Shown here one piece after another: positions 25,452 to 34,620 of a stretch of DNA of 64,000 nucleotides. Each line of letters starts with the position of its first letter. Position 1 is the first letter of the stretch. The DNA comes from NIOZ-UU13 sp041862635 (GTDB lineage Bacteria > Planctomycetota > Phycisphaerae > Sedimentisphaerales > Anaerobacaceae). Location of the stretch: assembly GCA_041862635.1 (NCBI GenBank), contig JBGVTO010000043.1:10688-74687 (forward strand), in the 5' to 3' direction. Position numbers and translations under genes: made by a program. The notes beneath the pieces were generated by a model that had not been told where the DNA came from, ran no database searches, and worked only from the letters and a program-made list of their open reading frames with translations.

Positions 25452-26816
25452 TCAAATAAACTTGTATGTCATGCTGTCATTTAAAATAACCTGCTCATAT
25501 ATTTCATTGTGCGGTTGATAGGTACACCTTGGACATTCATTTTGAATCACAATATTGTCATGAATATCCCAATGTTTTTTGCTGCCCCACAATTTTTGAA
25601 TTTCCTTTGTATCTTCGATGCTTCTGGCTAATTCCAGTTTTGGATCACCTCGCCTATCGCAGCAAAGACCCACTGTAAAAGAGTCTTTCGGAGCATCTTT
25701 ACCGGTCGGTGGCTCAATTACTGCTGTCATAAATATTGAATGACATCTGCAAAAATAGTTAGCACTGGCAAACTGAGAATTGAATTTATGGGTTACTCCA
25801 TAAACGCCGAAAGTTTCGTCATCCAGTTCCAACGCTTCGGCAATCTGTTGTTTGAACAATGATACATCATTCCGGGAAAAGGTAATTTCCCGTTCTGTGC
25901 CTAATTTATCCCAGGTGGTCCCTGCAGGTCTAAAATGAATATTCTTGCATCCTATTTGCTTTGCAAGTTTAGTTGCCTCGTACACTTCGCCGATATTACC
26001 CTTGTACAAAAGATACTTGAAACTCACTCCGTAAGCGGGATGCTTCCAGCCTAACTTATTATTGTGCATCTTGGCGTAATCAACTAAGATAGAAATATTC
26101 TCGATAACACGGTCAAAAAAATCACAGTCAGGAGACAAATCCTTTAATTTATTGAAGGTTTCTTTTGTGGCTGCATCAATAGATACACCGACCCATACCG
26201 CCTGAGATAACGAATCGACAAATTCGTCTATTTTTGTGCCGTTAGTAACCACGCCCACCTCAATATCGTTTGCGACAACTCTATCTATGAAGTTGCCTGT
26301 TGACGGATTCAACAGCGGCTCTCCTCCGCCTGCAATACAAATCGCCTGGACTCCCGGCTCTTGACAACCTGTATCTTCCCCCCAGTGGGGCAGGAAATCA
26401 GCAATTTCAAATAATGCCTTTTCCGACAAGGAGCTCTTCCATTCCCTTCTTACAAGCTCTGCGTTACACCAGAGACAATTCAAGTTGCAGATATTGGAGG
26501 GGTCAACAGTAATAAGTACCGGCGGAGGAAGAGGCCTGCCTCGCTTGATCTTTTTCCACCTTTCAACCTGAGCAAGGAGCTTATAGCTGTTAAACGGATT
26601 CCAACGCTTGCTCGGATTCCATTCTTTGTGTGCTTGTTTTAGTCTCTGCTGAGTGTCGGCCTGTGACCTGCCACCAACAGAAATCGCATCGGCAGAACTG
26701 CCGGACAAAACGATACTATCATCAGGGTGATTGCTTTGGGCCCTGCTTACTCGGGGCAAATACTTTGCCTCTGGTTCTCCGATTTTTCGTGATACGCTTT
26801 TTTTCACGATAAACAT
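25452..26816 (-). CDS. Radical SAM protein in the glycosylation run
   Basis: A 454-residue protein with the radical SAM cluster motif CNLNCLWC (Cys110, 114, 117), followed by AICIAGGGEPLLNPSTG and VVTNGTKIDEF as in AdoMet-radical maturases of the MoaA/SPASM type. C-terminal cysteines (CRCHS, LCCDRRG, NECPRCTYQP) could bind an auxiliary iron-sulfur cluster. The first 90 residues are polar and probably disordered. It ends four bases before the dehydrogenase. Possible roles are sugar dehydration/epimerisation or peptide modification; I cannot choose. Confidence 0.82.
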   Translation of the reverse strand: MFIVKKSVSRKIGEPEAKYLPRVSRAQSNHPDDSIVLSGSSADAISVGGRSQADTQQRLKQAHKEWNPSKRWNPFNSYKLLAQVERWKKIKRGRPLPPPVLITVDPSNICNLNCLWCNAELVRREWKSSLSEKALFEIADFLPHWGEDTGCQEPGVQAICIAGGGEPLLNPSTGNFIDRVVANDIEVGVVTNGTKIDEFVDSLSQAVWVGVSIDAATKETFNKLKDLSPDCDFFDRVIENISILVDYAKMHNNKLGWKHPAYGVSFKYLLYKGNIGEVYEATKLAKQIGCKNIHFRPAGTTWDKLGTEREITFSRNDVSLFKQQIAEALELDDETFGVYGVTHKFNSQFASANYFCRCHSIFMTAVIEPPTGKDAPKDSFTVGLCCDRRGDPKLELARSIEDTKEIQKLWGSKKHWDIHDNIVIQNECPRCTYQPHNEIYEQVILNDSMTYKFI

Positions 26817-26848
26817 TTAGCCTCCCTTTTCATTCATTCCCCTGCAAT

Positions 26849-27181
26849 TCAAATATTGCTGCGATACGTCTCTATGGTCTTTTTGCCTTTACGGACCCGG
26901 CTTAGCTCTTCCGCAGTCTCGGCTTGCTTAGCTGTTAGAGCAAGACATAGGTTCTGGTATAATTTTCGTAACTTCTCGTGCTGGCTTTTAAATTCAGACG
27001 ATTCAAGAATCCCCGACCGTGAGATTTTCCCCACAAGAGAGCTGGCTTGCCTGCTTAAGACCTCAATTTCATTGATGTTGCCCTGACGGGCAAGCTCTAT
27101 TTGCTTTTCCAACAGGCTTTGCAGCTCGTCCATCAGGTGTATCTGTCCATCTGGAATAATCTCAATACTATCAGTGCTCAT
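26849..27181 (-). CDS. FlgN/FliT-like small helical flagellar chaperone
   Basis: A 110-residue all-helical protein: an acidic N-terminus, then LMDELQSLLEKQIELARQGN and a second long helix (LRKLYQNLCLALTAKQAETA). This size and pattern match FlgN/FliT-type export chaperones and also FliS-like proteins. The C-terminal RVRKGKKTIETYRSN resembles the end of FlgN family members. Its ATG overlaps the preceding TPR stop by one base. A true FlgN lies at 34621-35142, so this one may serve FliD or flagellin. The assignment is tentative. Confidence 0.55.
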   Translation of the reverse strand: MSTDSIEIIPDGQIHLMDELQSLLEKQIELARQGNINEIEVLSRQASSLVGKISRSGILESSEFKSQHEKLRKLYQNLCLALTAKQAETAEELSRVRKGKKTIETYRSNI

Positions 27182-27825
27182 TACACTCGAGCTCCTGTTT
27201 GGATTCCTTGTTTTACCTGAGCCAAACTATGTTCGACTTCTTCCAGAAGATTAGCTGCGTCTGTGTGGCTCTTGTCCAGAGTTAATATATCCAGGAGAAT
27301 TTTTTTAGACTCCTCAAGCTTGCCATCTTTCATATATAGCGCCGCCAGTGGGAACATAACGGAGGTATCGCCTGGGTGCATATTCAAATATGTCTCCAGA
27401 TAGTGAATAACCTTTGAGAATGAACCCATCTGGCAGGAGGTCTGAAACAGGCCCAGAAGAGCTATTAGATTGTCGGTGTCCAGCTCCAGGCTTTTAAGGT
27501 ACATCTCAAAGGCCTGCTTGTAATCGGCTCTCTGCTGTGCGACCATAGCGAGGCCCGCATAGGCCTTGGCGCAATTGGCGTCCAGCCGACAGGCGACCCT
27601 AAAGGCTATTTCAGCATCATCAAGAAGATTCTTTTGCAGGGCAACTACTCCAAGCCCAACGTAAGGGCCCGCTTCGTCTGGCGACAGGACGGCTGCTTTT
27701 TCGTAGCACTGTTGTGCCTGTGTGTAGTTGCCGACAGAAGTGTAGCAGTCCCCCAGCTCCTGCAAAACTTCGTAATGCTGTGTCGAGTCGTGTTGTTCGT
27801 CGATATTATTTTGTTTTATGTCCAT
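27181..27825 (-). CDS. TPR repeat protein
   Basis: A 214-residue product made of about five tetratricopeptide repeats (for example YTSVGNYTQAQQCYEKAAVL, AYAGLAMVAQQRADYKQAFE, AALYMKDGKLEESKKILLDI). No signal peptide or catalytic motif. TPR proteins of this kind scaffold protein-protein contacts. Placed between a GT2-TPR protein (10-base overlap) and a chaperone-like gene (1-base overlap), it may hold export substrates near the glycosylation enzymes. Confidence 0.85.
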   Translation of the reverse strand: MDIKQNNIDEQHDSTQHYEVLQELGDCYTSVGNYTQAQQCYEKAAVLSPDEAGPYVGLGVVALQKNLLDDAEIAFRVACRLDANCAKAYAGLAMVAQQRADYKQAFEMYLKSLELDTDNLIALLGLFQTSCQMGSFSKVIHYLETYLNMHPGDTSVMFPLAALYMKDGKLEESKKILLDILTLDKSHTDAANLLEEVEHSLAQVKQGIQTGARV

Positions 27826-29441
27826 AGCAATTCTTTTCCTTCGAGTATTTGTTCCGCTTTTTCGAGTAAATTAATCGCCGAGTTAAAATCATTTTTCTCG
27901 CGTTTGACCTTTGCCTCCAACAAGAGTGTCTCCACCGTTGGTCGTTGACGGTTGACTTCACGGCTGAGTTCGGCTGCTCGGATGTGGCCGCCGGCTTTGA
28001 AGGATGCCTTTGCAGCTAACGTTTTCATCCACAGTTCGTTTCGATAATGCTCCGTGATATATTCAAACATTTCAGCAGCCTTTGACCAACTACCGTTTTT
28101 TTCTGCCGACTTGGCTTTTTCAAGCAATTGGTCGAACTGAAACGGTATTTCTTCCGGCTGCAGGCGCCTTATCGCAATGCCGGCCGCATTCAGAGATTCA
28201 CGTACAGATAAATGTGGAAAGCTTCTCCGAGCACACTGTAAGTCATTTTTTCTGACCAATACCGCCCAGAGTCTTTCTGTCGAGTCTTCTAACTCAAATC
28301 CCTCATTGTTGACTAAGCTGTTGACCAAAGCGTGGAGCGAATCCTCTACCCAGAATTCTCTAATGGGAAATCCGCTTGGTACTATGGCAATATATTCACC
28401 CTCACATCTGGCTAAGGCTGAATCTATTCGCTCGGCCTGAGAAGATAACGGATTAACGAGCACAGGAATTATGTTAGGCATATCAGTATCGAGTTTTTCG
28501 AAATCCGCTGTCGGCAGCGGCAGATAGACCTCGTATGGATAGAAGGTACGCTGCCAGATAGAACCAAGGGTTGTACCTGCTTGCTTGTTCAATCGGTCTG
28601 TAGTAAAAATGATGGACATATCACCGAGTTTAGTCCACGGTTTGGGAGGCCTGGTGGTTCGTATCGTTAAAATGTTCTTCGTATATTCCTTTTCATTCTT
28701 GCGCCGCTGCACTGATATTCTGTCACATTCACCTTCAGGCTGATAAAATTCACCGGTAATTTCGGAGACGTGGTGAAAATCTGAAAAGAAAACCAGCCGC
28801 CGGGTCATGTCCCAATCAATTAAAACATTGATGTCTTCGCTGTATGGCCCGGCTTTTTCAAGCAAATCCCTCCGATGCATAAGGCTTACATGCAGGACAT
28901 GGTTCCAGTACAGCATAAAAAAGCGGTCGAAGTCCCTGCTAATTTCAACGACTTTGCTTAAAACCTTTCGGCTGCCGTCAGGGCAAACCTTACAATACAC
29001 TTTATACAAATCACTGTATGCAGCTTGGCAGTCGCTTTTGTTTTCAAGAGCATCGACCAGCGTTTCGATATGATTGGGATAATATAGGTCGTCGTCGTCA
29101 AGGTAAGCAACGTATTTGCCTTCGGCCTGGGCTAATGCTTCATTGAGCGAGAAGGCCTTGCCGCGATTTTCTTTTCTGTCGATAAATATTAACCGCTCGT
29201 CCCCAAAGGAATTAACTATGTCCCTTACGTCTTTTCCGCCGTCATTTATTACGATTATCTGAAGATTTCGATAGCTCTGGCGCACAACGCTGGCCAGGGC
29301 CCCGGCTAAATATCGACGCCGATTAAAAGTCGGGACAAGTACAGTAACGACCGGCCCGCCCTTTTTGGGGGTACCCAAAACCGCCTTATTATGTTTTGGG
29401 GACCTCTCGTAGTTTTCTGACATTCCAGGAGTATCTAACAT
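27816..29441 (-). CDS. GT2 glycosyltransferase with C-terminal TPR
   Basis: A 541-residue protein. The GT-A domain occupies about 30-260: VTVLVPTFNRRRYLAGALAS, VINDGGKDVRDIV, and the metal-binding LDDDDLYYP. A second, GT-like stretch follows (about 265-400) and TPR-type helices close the protein (WSKAAEMFEYITEHYRNELW; FNSAINLLEKAEQILEG). The N-terminal 30 residues are encoded by a dispersed palindrome at 29363-29400. An internal ATG at 29423 is an alternative start. It probably transfers a sugar from a nucleotide donor onto the growing glycan. Confidence 0.88.
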   Translation of the reverse strand: MLDTPGMSENYERSPKHNKAVLGTPKKGGPVVTVLVPTFNRRRYLAGALASVVRQSYRNLQIIVINDGGKDVRDIVNSFGDERLIFIDRKENRGKAFSLNEALAQAEGKYVAYLDDDDLYYPNHIETLVDALENKSDCQAAYSDLYKVYCKVCPDGSRKVLSKVVEISRDFDRFFMLYWNHVLHVSLMHRRDLLEKAGPYSEDINVLIDWDMTRRLVFFSDFHHVSEITGEFYQPEGECDRISVQRRKNEKEYTKNILTIRTTRPPKPWTKLGDMSIIFTTDRLNKQAGTTLGSIWQRTFYPYEVYLPLPTADFEKLDTDMPNIIPVLVNPLSSQAERIDSALARCEGEYIAIVPSGFPIREFWVEDSLHALVNSLVNNEGFELEDSTERLWAVLVRKNDLQCARRSFPHLSVRESLNAAGIAIRRLQPEEIPFQFDQLLEKAKSAEKNGSWSKAAEMFEYITEHYRNELWMKTLAAKASFKAGGHIRAAELSREVNRQRPTVETLLLEAKVKREKNDFNSAINLLEKAEQILEGKELLWT

Positions 29442-29459
29442 TTTCTAAATAGCTAAGAT

Positions 29460-31055
29460 TTACACACTCAAATTATTCTCGAACGTTGGAGCGGAAAATT
29501 CTGCGGGTAATCCAATCTCTTCAAAGTTCCAATTTTGCGATTTATTGTAAAGCCAAGGCTCGGCTTGTTGTGAATCTATCTCAACTTCGAATTGGGTGAA
29601 GATATTATTGGTCTTGGTCAGCTGCTTTTCCAGCGGATAGTTTTCTTCAACGAATCTGCGATACCTTTTGGGTTCGTAGGTATCGGAAATAATCTGCTCG
29701 CAGAATTCTTCCGATATGTTAAATAAAAACTCTGACGGAAATATCTGGTCTGCACCTGGGAAATTATGGATGACCGGCTTAAGACCGCAGGCCATTGCTT
29801 CCAGAATTCCCATACCCTGGCTTTCAATGATACTCGTCGAAACGATGTAGTGTTTGTCCTCAAGCCAGGAACAAACATCTTCCTGCCAGCCGTCGAAGAA
29901 CACCACATCGCGAAGGTCGAGGGCATCAACCATATACTTTAGATATTGCTCAAGAGCTTGGTCCTGAAATATACCCCCGAAGAACAGACGATACTCAGGG
30001 ACAATATAGTGCAGCTTTTGCATGCACTGTAAAACGAAAGCAGGATTCTTTACCGTTCTCAGATTAGACAAAAAAGCAATATTCTTGCCGCGCTGGCGCT
30101 CGGTAAGAGTAAATTTTTCAAGGTCGACCCCATTAGGGATGGTAACTATCGATGTTTGACTTTCGAGGTTCGGTACCGTGTGGATAAGAGCATCTTTGAC
30201 AAAGCTGTTACCAACAGTAACAAGGATGTCGATATTAGCCCAATTCATCTGCTCGGGCCATTGAGCATAGGCTTCGTAGCGGTGCAGTCTGATAATGTTT
30301 TTACAGACTTTCGGCTGCTTCGAGCCTATTACTGCAAGATTTGTGCACCACTCAAACCACGAAATATCACTCCATTTCATTAATTCGTATAGTTCTTCTT
30401 CTGTTTGCTCTTCAAAAACGTGTACTTGAAAACGCTGCTTTGCAAATTTGATGATTTCGTTAAGAAATCCCATACCATCACCGCCACAGAAGAAAGCTAT
30501 CTTAGGTCTTTTGCTGCGAATCACTTCAATCATCGGACTGAGAATCTCCTGGTTGGGCAAGCTTTGCAGTGAGCGCAGCAGTATTTCAATTGCGCCGGCC
30601 TTATTGTTCTGCTCCAGAAATATGTTGGCGGTTCTGTTAAGTACGTCCACATTCAATATGCCCATCTGCTCCAGATTATCGAAAAGCTGCATAGCTTCGT
30701 TTGCTTTGCCGACAGCAAGATATGCTTCTACCAGGTTCCACACTATTTCAGCGGAGTCTTCTTGGTGGCTGCGAGCTTTGACTAAATGCTCGATGGCTTC
30801 ATCCGAACGGCCCAGGCAATACAGAATTGCTCCCGTATCATTCAGTACTTGTGCGTTGCCGCCGGTCGTGCGAAGATGTTCTTGCATACAGGCCAGTGCT
30901 TCCTGATATTTACCGGCTTCCGCTAATTCCAAACCTCTCTCGTAATGATAATGATTAGGATTCACACCAGCCGTGCTAGAGCCACGTCTCGGCAGGAATA
31001 CACTATTTTGCATGTGTTCGCCTGGTGGATTTGAATTCGTCCCCATTATTGCCAT
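29460..31055 (-). CDS. TPR - GT1/GT4-type glycosyltransferase
   Basis: A 531-residue protein, first gene behind the sigma-54 site at 31158. The N-terminal 40-170 region has TPR motifs (YERGLELAEAGKYQEALACM; AILYCLGRSDEAIEHLVKA). The C-terminal half is a GT-B fold: KNIAFLSNLRTVKNPAFVLQ at the start of the nucleotide domain and IIESQGMGILEAMACGLKPV, the E-x7-E donor-binding motif of GT1/GT4 retaining enzymes. TPR-GT fusions resemble O-GlcNAc transferase-like protein glycosyltransferases, which fits a role in modifying filament proteins. Confidence 0.88.
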   Translation of the reverse strand: MAIMGTNSNPPGEHMQNSVFLPRRGSSTAGVNPNHYHYERGLELAEAGKYQEALACMQEHLRTTGGNAQVLNDTGAILYCLGRSDEAIEHLVKARSHQEDSAEIVWNLVEAYLAVGKANEAMQLFDNLEQMGILNVDVLNRTANIFLEQNNKAGAIEILLRSLQSLPNQEILSPMIEVIRSKRPKIAFFCGGDGMGFLNEIIKFAKQRFQVHVFEEQTEEELYELMKWSDISWFEWCTNLAVIGSKQPKVCKNIIRLHRYEAYAQWPEQMNWANIDILVTVGNSFVKDALIHTVPNLESQTSIVTIPNGVDLEKFTLTERQRGKNIAFLSNLRTVKNPAFVLQCMQKLHYIVPEYRLFFGGIFQDQALEQYLKYMVDALDLRDVVFFDGWQEDVCSWLEDKHYIVSTSIIESQGMGILEAMACGLKPVIHNFPGADQIFPSEFLFNISEEFCEQIISDTYEPKRYRRFVEENYPLEKQLTKTNNIFTQFEVEIDSQQAEPWLYNKSQNWNFEEIGLPAEFSAPTFENNLSV

Positions 31056-31092
31056 CCGATTTACTCCTAATTTCTGAGTTCCGATTTTTTCA

Positions 31093-31110
31093 TTTCATTG
31101 CAAAATGAAA
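31093..31110. repeat. Hairpin in the glycosylation-operon leader
   Basis: TTTCATT (31093-31099) and AATGAAA (31104-31110) flank a GCAA tetraloop. It lies between the predicted start near 31147 and the first ATG at 31055, so it would be part of the 5' leader. Confidence 0.35.
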
Positions 31111-31157
31111 TTGCTTAAAAACCGGCTGTCTCACGGTTCTAACCTTGGTAAAAATAA

Positions 31158-31173
31158 TGCAAATTCCGTGCCG
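31158..31173 (-). promoter_or_regulatory. Sigma-54 promoter of the glycosylation operon
   Basis: Read on the minus strand: CGGCAC-GGAAT-TTGCA, with GG (31172-31171) and GC (31160-31159) separated by exactly 10 bases. The transcript would start near 31147, about 90 bases before the TPR-glycosyltransferase gene. The rest of the flgL to 31055 gap shows nothing else recognisable. Confidence 0.7.
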
Positions 31174-31293
31174 TTAGCCTGTACCAACGTATATTCGCAA
31201 TTTCCCAATTCCAGATGTTAAATTTGTATAAATATCGAACATTTATGTTTTCAAAAGTTACCTTTCAGTTTTTCTAACATTTGTCCTCAACAG

Positions 31294-32478
31294 TTATTGG
31301 AGGAAATCCAGCAGCGACATAGACATAAGTTTTGCAGCCACTGATAATGACATTTGATATAGAACCTCCCGGCGAGAGAGGTCTATAGCTATTTGGGCGA
31401 TGTCTGCTTCCTGCAGACGGGTCGCTTCATCCTCGGTATTGTATTGTATGTCCTTTAGGCTGTTTTTGAGGTTGTCCAGAAAGCCGATTTTAGACCCAAT
31501 AGAGACCTCGGATTGGACCAGAAGTTTGTCTGTCTCTTCAAATAAGCTCGGTAAGTGGTTTAGCTGCTCTCGAACTTGAGCATCGGAAAGCCCTTTTTCA
31601 TTTTCCAATATGTCCCGAATAATAATAAGTGTGTTGAATATATCATAAGTTCCGGGTATGCTTACCAAATCAACTCCGGTGCCGGCTATTTCCGTGGTGT
31701 CAACGTATAGGACTTCTCCGGTTCGCGAATCTGTTACAGCTAAATTCGTATCTGTGCCGTCAGTATTAAAAGTGCTCAGGCCGTCGTCAATAGAGAGATT
31801 ATAATTGCCTGCTGAGCCGGTTACTGTCAGCCATACCCCACCGTGAACACTCGATGTCCCCGTGCCGGCTTTGGAACCGGTATCACCAATCAAAACCGGG
31901 GCGCTGCGGTCGTTGGTGCGAAAGATATTATCGCCTATGTAGAAAGCTGATGATTCTATCCCGGGTGCTACTTCAATATCTCTATTCTCAAAACTACCCT
32001 GATAAGTTACTCTGGTGATTTTCCCATCAGTACGTTCTACCGTATATGGTGCAGAGCCTGTATCAGTTCCCCCAAAGAGGTATTGGTCCATATGTTTCAT
32101 GTTAGCCAATGAGACTGTTTGCTCTAATATATCGTTGATTCCTTCTGCTGTCCTTTTTCTTGCCGCTTCGTCGTAGATGCCACTGGTAATTTGAGTTATA
32201 CGTACTTGGGTCTCAGTAAAATTTGATTTTATATCCTCAATAATGGTGGAGGAAAGCTCCAGGATGCTAATGACTTCCGAGAGGTTGTCGATATAATTTT
32301 CCAGGGACTTTACATTGGTATTTAGCCCTAAAACCCGATAGGCGGCAGCAGGGTCATCAGAGATTCGATTTATCCGTGAGCCCGTAGATACTTGTTCCTG
32401 TAGGTTAGCCATTGCATCGGTATGAAGGTGCAACGCAAAGCTGACATTATTATAAATATTGCTCAGTGCTCCACTCAT
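31294..32478 (-). CDS. flgL: FlgL, hook-filament junction protein
   Basis: A 394-residue flagellin-like junction protein. The N-terminus (LSNIYNNVSFALHLHTDAMA, then LQEQVSTGSRINRISDDPAA) and C-terminus (DEATRLQEADIAQIAIDLSR, ending SLLDFL) are the conserved D0/D1 helices of FlgL/flagellin. The short variable middle and the pairing with flgK separate it from flagellin. It is the last gene of the hook operon and is exported through the type III system without a signal peptide. Confidence 0.94.
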   Translation of the reverse strand: MSGALSNIYNNVSFALHLHTDAMANLQEQVSTGSRINRISDDPAAAYRVLGLNTNVKSLENYIDNLSEVISILELSSTIIEDIKSNFTETQVRITQITSGIYDEAARKRTAEGINDILEQTVSLANMKHMDQYLFGGTDTGSAPYTVERTDGKITRVTYQGSFENRDIEVAPGIESSAFYIGDNIFRTNDRSAPVLIGDTGSKAGTGTSSVHGGVWLTVTGSAGNYNLSIDDGLSTFNTDGTDTNLAVTDSRTGEVLYVDTTEIAGTGVDLVSIPGTYDIFNTLIIIRDILENEKGLSDAQVREQLNHLPSLFEETDKLLVQSEVSIGSKIGFLDNLKNSLKDIQYNTEDEATRLQEADIAQIAIDLSRREVLYQMSLSVAAKLMSMSLLDFLQ

Positions 32479-32529
32479 TTTTCGTATCTCATATCCTGCT
32501 TTCGCTTCACAACATGCGCTTCACGCTTC

Positions 32530-34521
32530 TCATATTATTTCCATAAGAGATAACAACAACGTTTGAATTGTGCTCAGATATTTGCTCATTCCCTTGAACA
32601 TCTGCTCGAAGACTAACATCTGGGCGGCTTCATCGTTGATGTTGACGCCGCTTATCTCACTTTGTTGATTGCCCAGGTTTTGGACCATAGATTCGATATT
32701 GTCTTTGCGTGCCTGTCTAACAAAAAGCTGTTGACCAATGTCCGTGACCATCTGGCGATAAAACTCTCCAGGTGTCATAGAGTTCAGGCTGGTTACGGTC
32801 TGGTCCCTCAAGCCTGCCATCCGCAAAGCGTTGGCGTTGTCGGTCATATCCGCACCCAGGGCTGATGTCACACGGCCCGGTGTAGCAGCTATATCCGAGC
32901 AAACTGCTATATTTATAGCGCTGCTGCCGGAAAAAAAGGTGTTGATTCCAACCGCTGCCAGCACCCCCGAAGTGTCAGTGTCCGCAAAAACATCAATGCT
33001 AAAAGAATCTCCGTCAACCAGATCACCTATACTAAGAGATATCTTGATTCCTGTGTCTCCAACATCGATCTTGTCACCCACCGCATAGCCGGAACCGATA
33101 TTGATGGTATCAATTGTGTTTGAGGCGCCGTCAATTACTGTAAGTGTGAGGGTATCAACTCCAACATTACCTGTGCCGGAAACACTGAATGTGAAAGTGT
33201 CGTTTGAACTTCCTGTATAAATGCCTGATACGCTTACAGTTGGATCCGAGGACCCGTTGAAATTAATGTCGAGGGGTTCAGGCTCAGGAAGAACGGCGGG
33301 CAGAAAATCAAATTTATAGTTTGTGTCAGCCTGGATGTGAAGCTTGGAAGAAATCACCGAAGCACTAAGACCGGTGATGTTGTTAGTAATATAATCTGCA
33401 AAGTCAGATAGCGTAGGGTCAGCCGGGAGGTCATTGGCAATGTCAATTTCATGTCGAGTTATCGTGGTTGTTCCGGGAACTGTTGTATCCGTAACTCTGA
33501 TAAATACCGAACCACTGGTTATGGGGGGGGCGAAATCGCCCAGAACCTCGCTCGTCACAAGCCAGCCGGTCAGTTCCGTAAACGACCCGGTTGAGCCGAC
33601 TCCCTGGACATGATATTGATTTATCTGCTGTATCATTGCAGTTGCCAGATCGTCCAGGGTATCGTGTATATCAGAGACCAGTTCGTTTCTTAACGACAAT
33701 AATCCACCTAATTGTCCACCTTGCACGTTTATGTTAAAATTGTTCACGCCGGCGATGGAAATACCCAGTTTGCCGTCTTCTCTAAAACCTGTCTCCAGGT
33801 CGATTGCGGAGGCACCTATCGCCACAGGAGTTCCAGCTAAATAGACATCGATCACACCATACTGTCGCGTCTGGGTCTCTATACTGACTAATGAGGACAG
33901 TTCTTTTATGCACTGGTCCCTTAGGTCCCGTAAATTGTTGTCTTGGCCACCGCTTATTTCATGCTTTTCTATGCTATCGTTCAGTTCGGCTATTCTGTTT
34001 GTCAGGATATTGATTTGTTCGATAGTGTTCTTAGCTTCTAATTCAATTTGGCTTTTCAATTCTACCAGAAATTCTCCTAATGTTCTGAATTGACCGGCCA
34101 TAGTCTTGGCAGCGGTTACAATCTGGTGTTGCCAGATTACTTCTGTCGGATGAGCGGAAAGGTCCTGCAAGGCGTTGAAAAAATTGTCTATAGCTCCGCT
34201 CAAACCGCTCCCCTCTAAAAATTCTCCAAATGTGTTTTCGACCGTCTGCAGCGTGGCAAATTCCTGCGAGACCTGTCCTAATAACGATCCTTGGCGGAGA
34301 ATCTCCCGCTCCAGAAGACCATCAATTAATCTGGTAATACCGACGACATCGACACCTCCTCCCAAAAGAACCGCACCGACTTGCGACGAATAAGCGGGAC
34401 GCAGTTCTATTCTCTGGCGGTGGTAGCCGTCGGTAGCAGCGTTGGCAACATTATTGCCGATTATATCAAAGGCCCTCTGGGCTGCTTCAAGGCCGCTAAT
34501 TCCTATGGAGAAACTATCCAT
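32530..34521 (-). CDS. flgK: FlgK, hook-filament junction protein
   Basis: A 663-residue protein with the rod-type N-terminal motif SFSIGISGLEAAQRAFDIIGNN and ANAATDGYHRQR. The C-terminal INDEAAQMLVFEQMFKGMSKYLSTIQTL helices are typical of FlgK. The central region (about 310-540) contains repeated beta-rich segments with SGSVFIRVTDT and GTGNVGVDTLT-type strands. It is somewhat longer than E. coli FlgK (547). A strong inverted repeat separates it from flgN upstream. Confidence 0.95.
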   Translation of the reverse strand: MDSFSIGISGLEAAQRAFDIIGNNVANAATDGYHRQRIELRPAYSSQVGAVLLGGGVDVVGITRLIDGLLEREILRQGSLLGQVSQEFATLQTVENTFGEFLEGSGLSGAIDNFFNALQDLSAHPTEVIWQHQIVTAAKTMAGQFRTLGEFLVELKSQIELEAKNTIEQINILTNRIAELNDSIEKHEISGGQDNNLRDLRDQCIKELSSLVSIETQTRQYGVIDVYLAGTPVAIGASAIDLETGFREDGKLGISIAGVNNFNINVQGGQLGGLLSLRNELVSDIHDTLDDLATAMIQQINQYHVQGVGSTGSFTELTGWLVTSEVLGDFAPPITSGSVFIRVTDTTVPGTTTITRHEIDIANDLPADPTLSDFADYITNNITGLSASVISSKLHIQADTNYKFDFLPAVLPEPEPLDINFNGSSDPTVSVSGIYTGSSNDTFTFSVSGTGNVGVDTLTLTVIDGASNTIDTINIGSGYAVGDKIDVGDTGIKISLSIGDLVDGDSFSIDVFADTDTSGVLAAVGINTFFSGSSAINIAVCSDIAATPGRVTSALGADMTDNANALRMAGLRDQTVTSLNSMTPGEFYRQMVTDIGQQLFVRQARKDNIESMVQNLGNQQSEISGVNINDEAAQMLVFEQMFKGMSKYLSTIQTLLLSLMEII

Positions 34522-34537
34522 TTCTTAACTCTATTTA

Positions 34538-34619
34538 TCCCGCACCAATTGAACCTAATTCCAGGCTCAATCGTTCCCGCAGGCCAATTAGCCCCAGGAT
34601 ACTTTCAATTGGTGCGGGA
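34538..34619. repeat. Perfect 16-bp inverted repeat between flgN and flgK
   Basis: TCCCGCACCAATTGAA (34538-34553) and its exact complement TTCAATTGGTGCGGGA (34604-34619) enclose 50 bases. This fills the whole flgN-flgK gap in an otherwise tightly packed operon. No T-run follows. It could set differential stability of the flgKL part of the message, or be a mobile palindromic element. Confidence 0.75.
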
Positions 34620-34620
34620 C

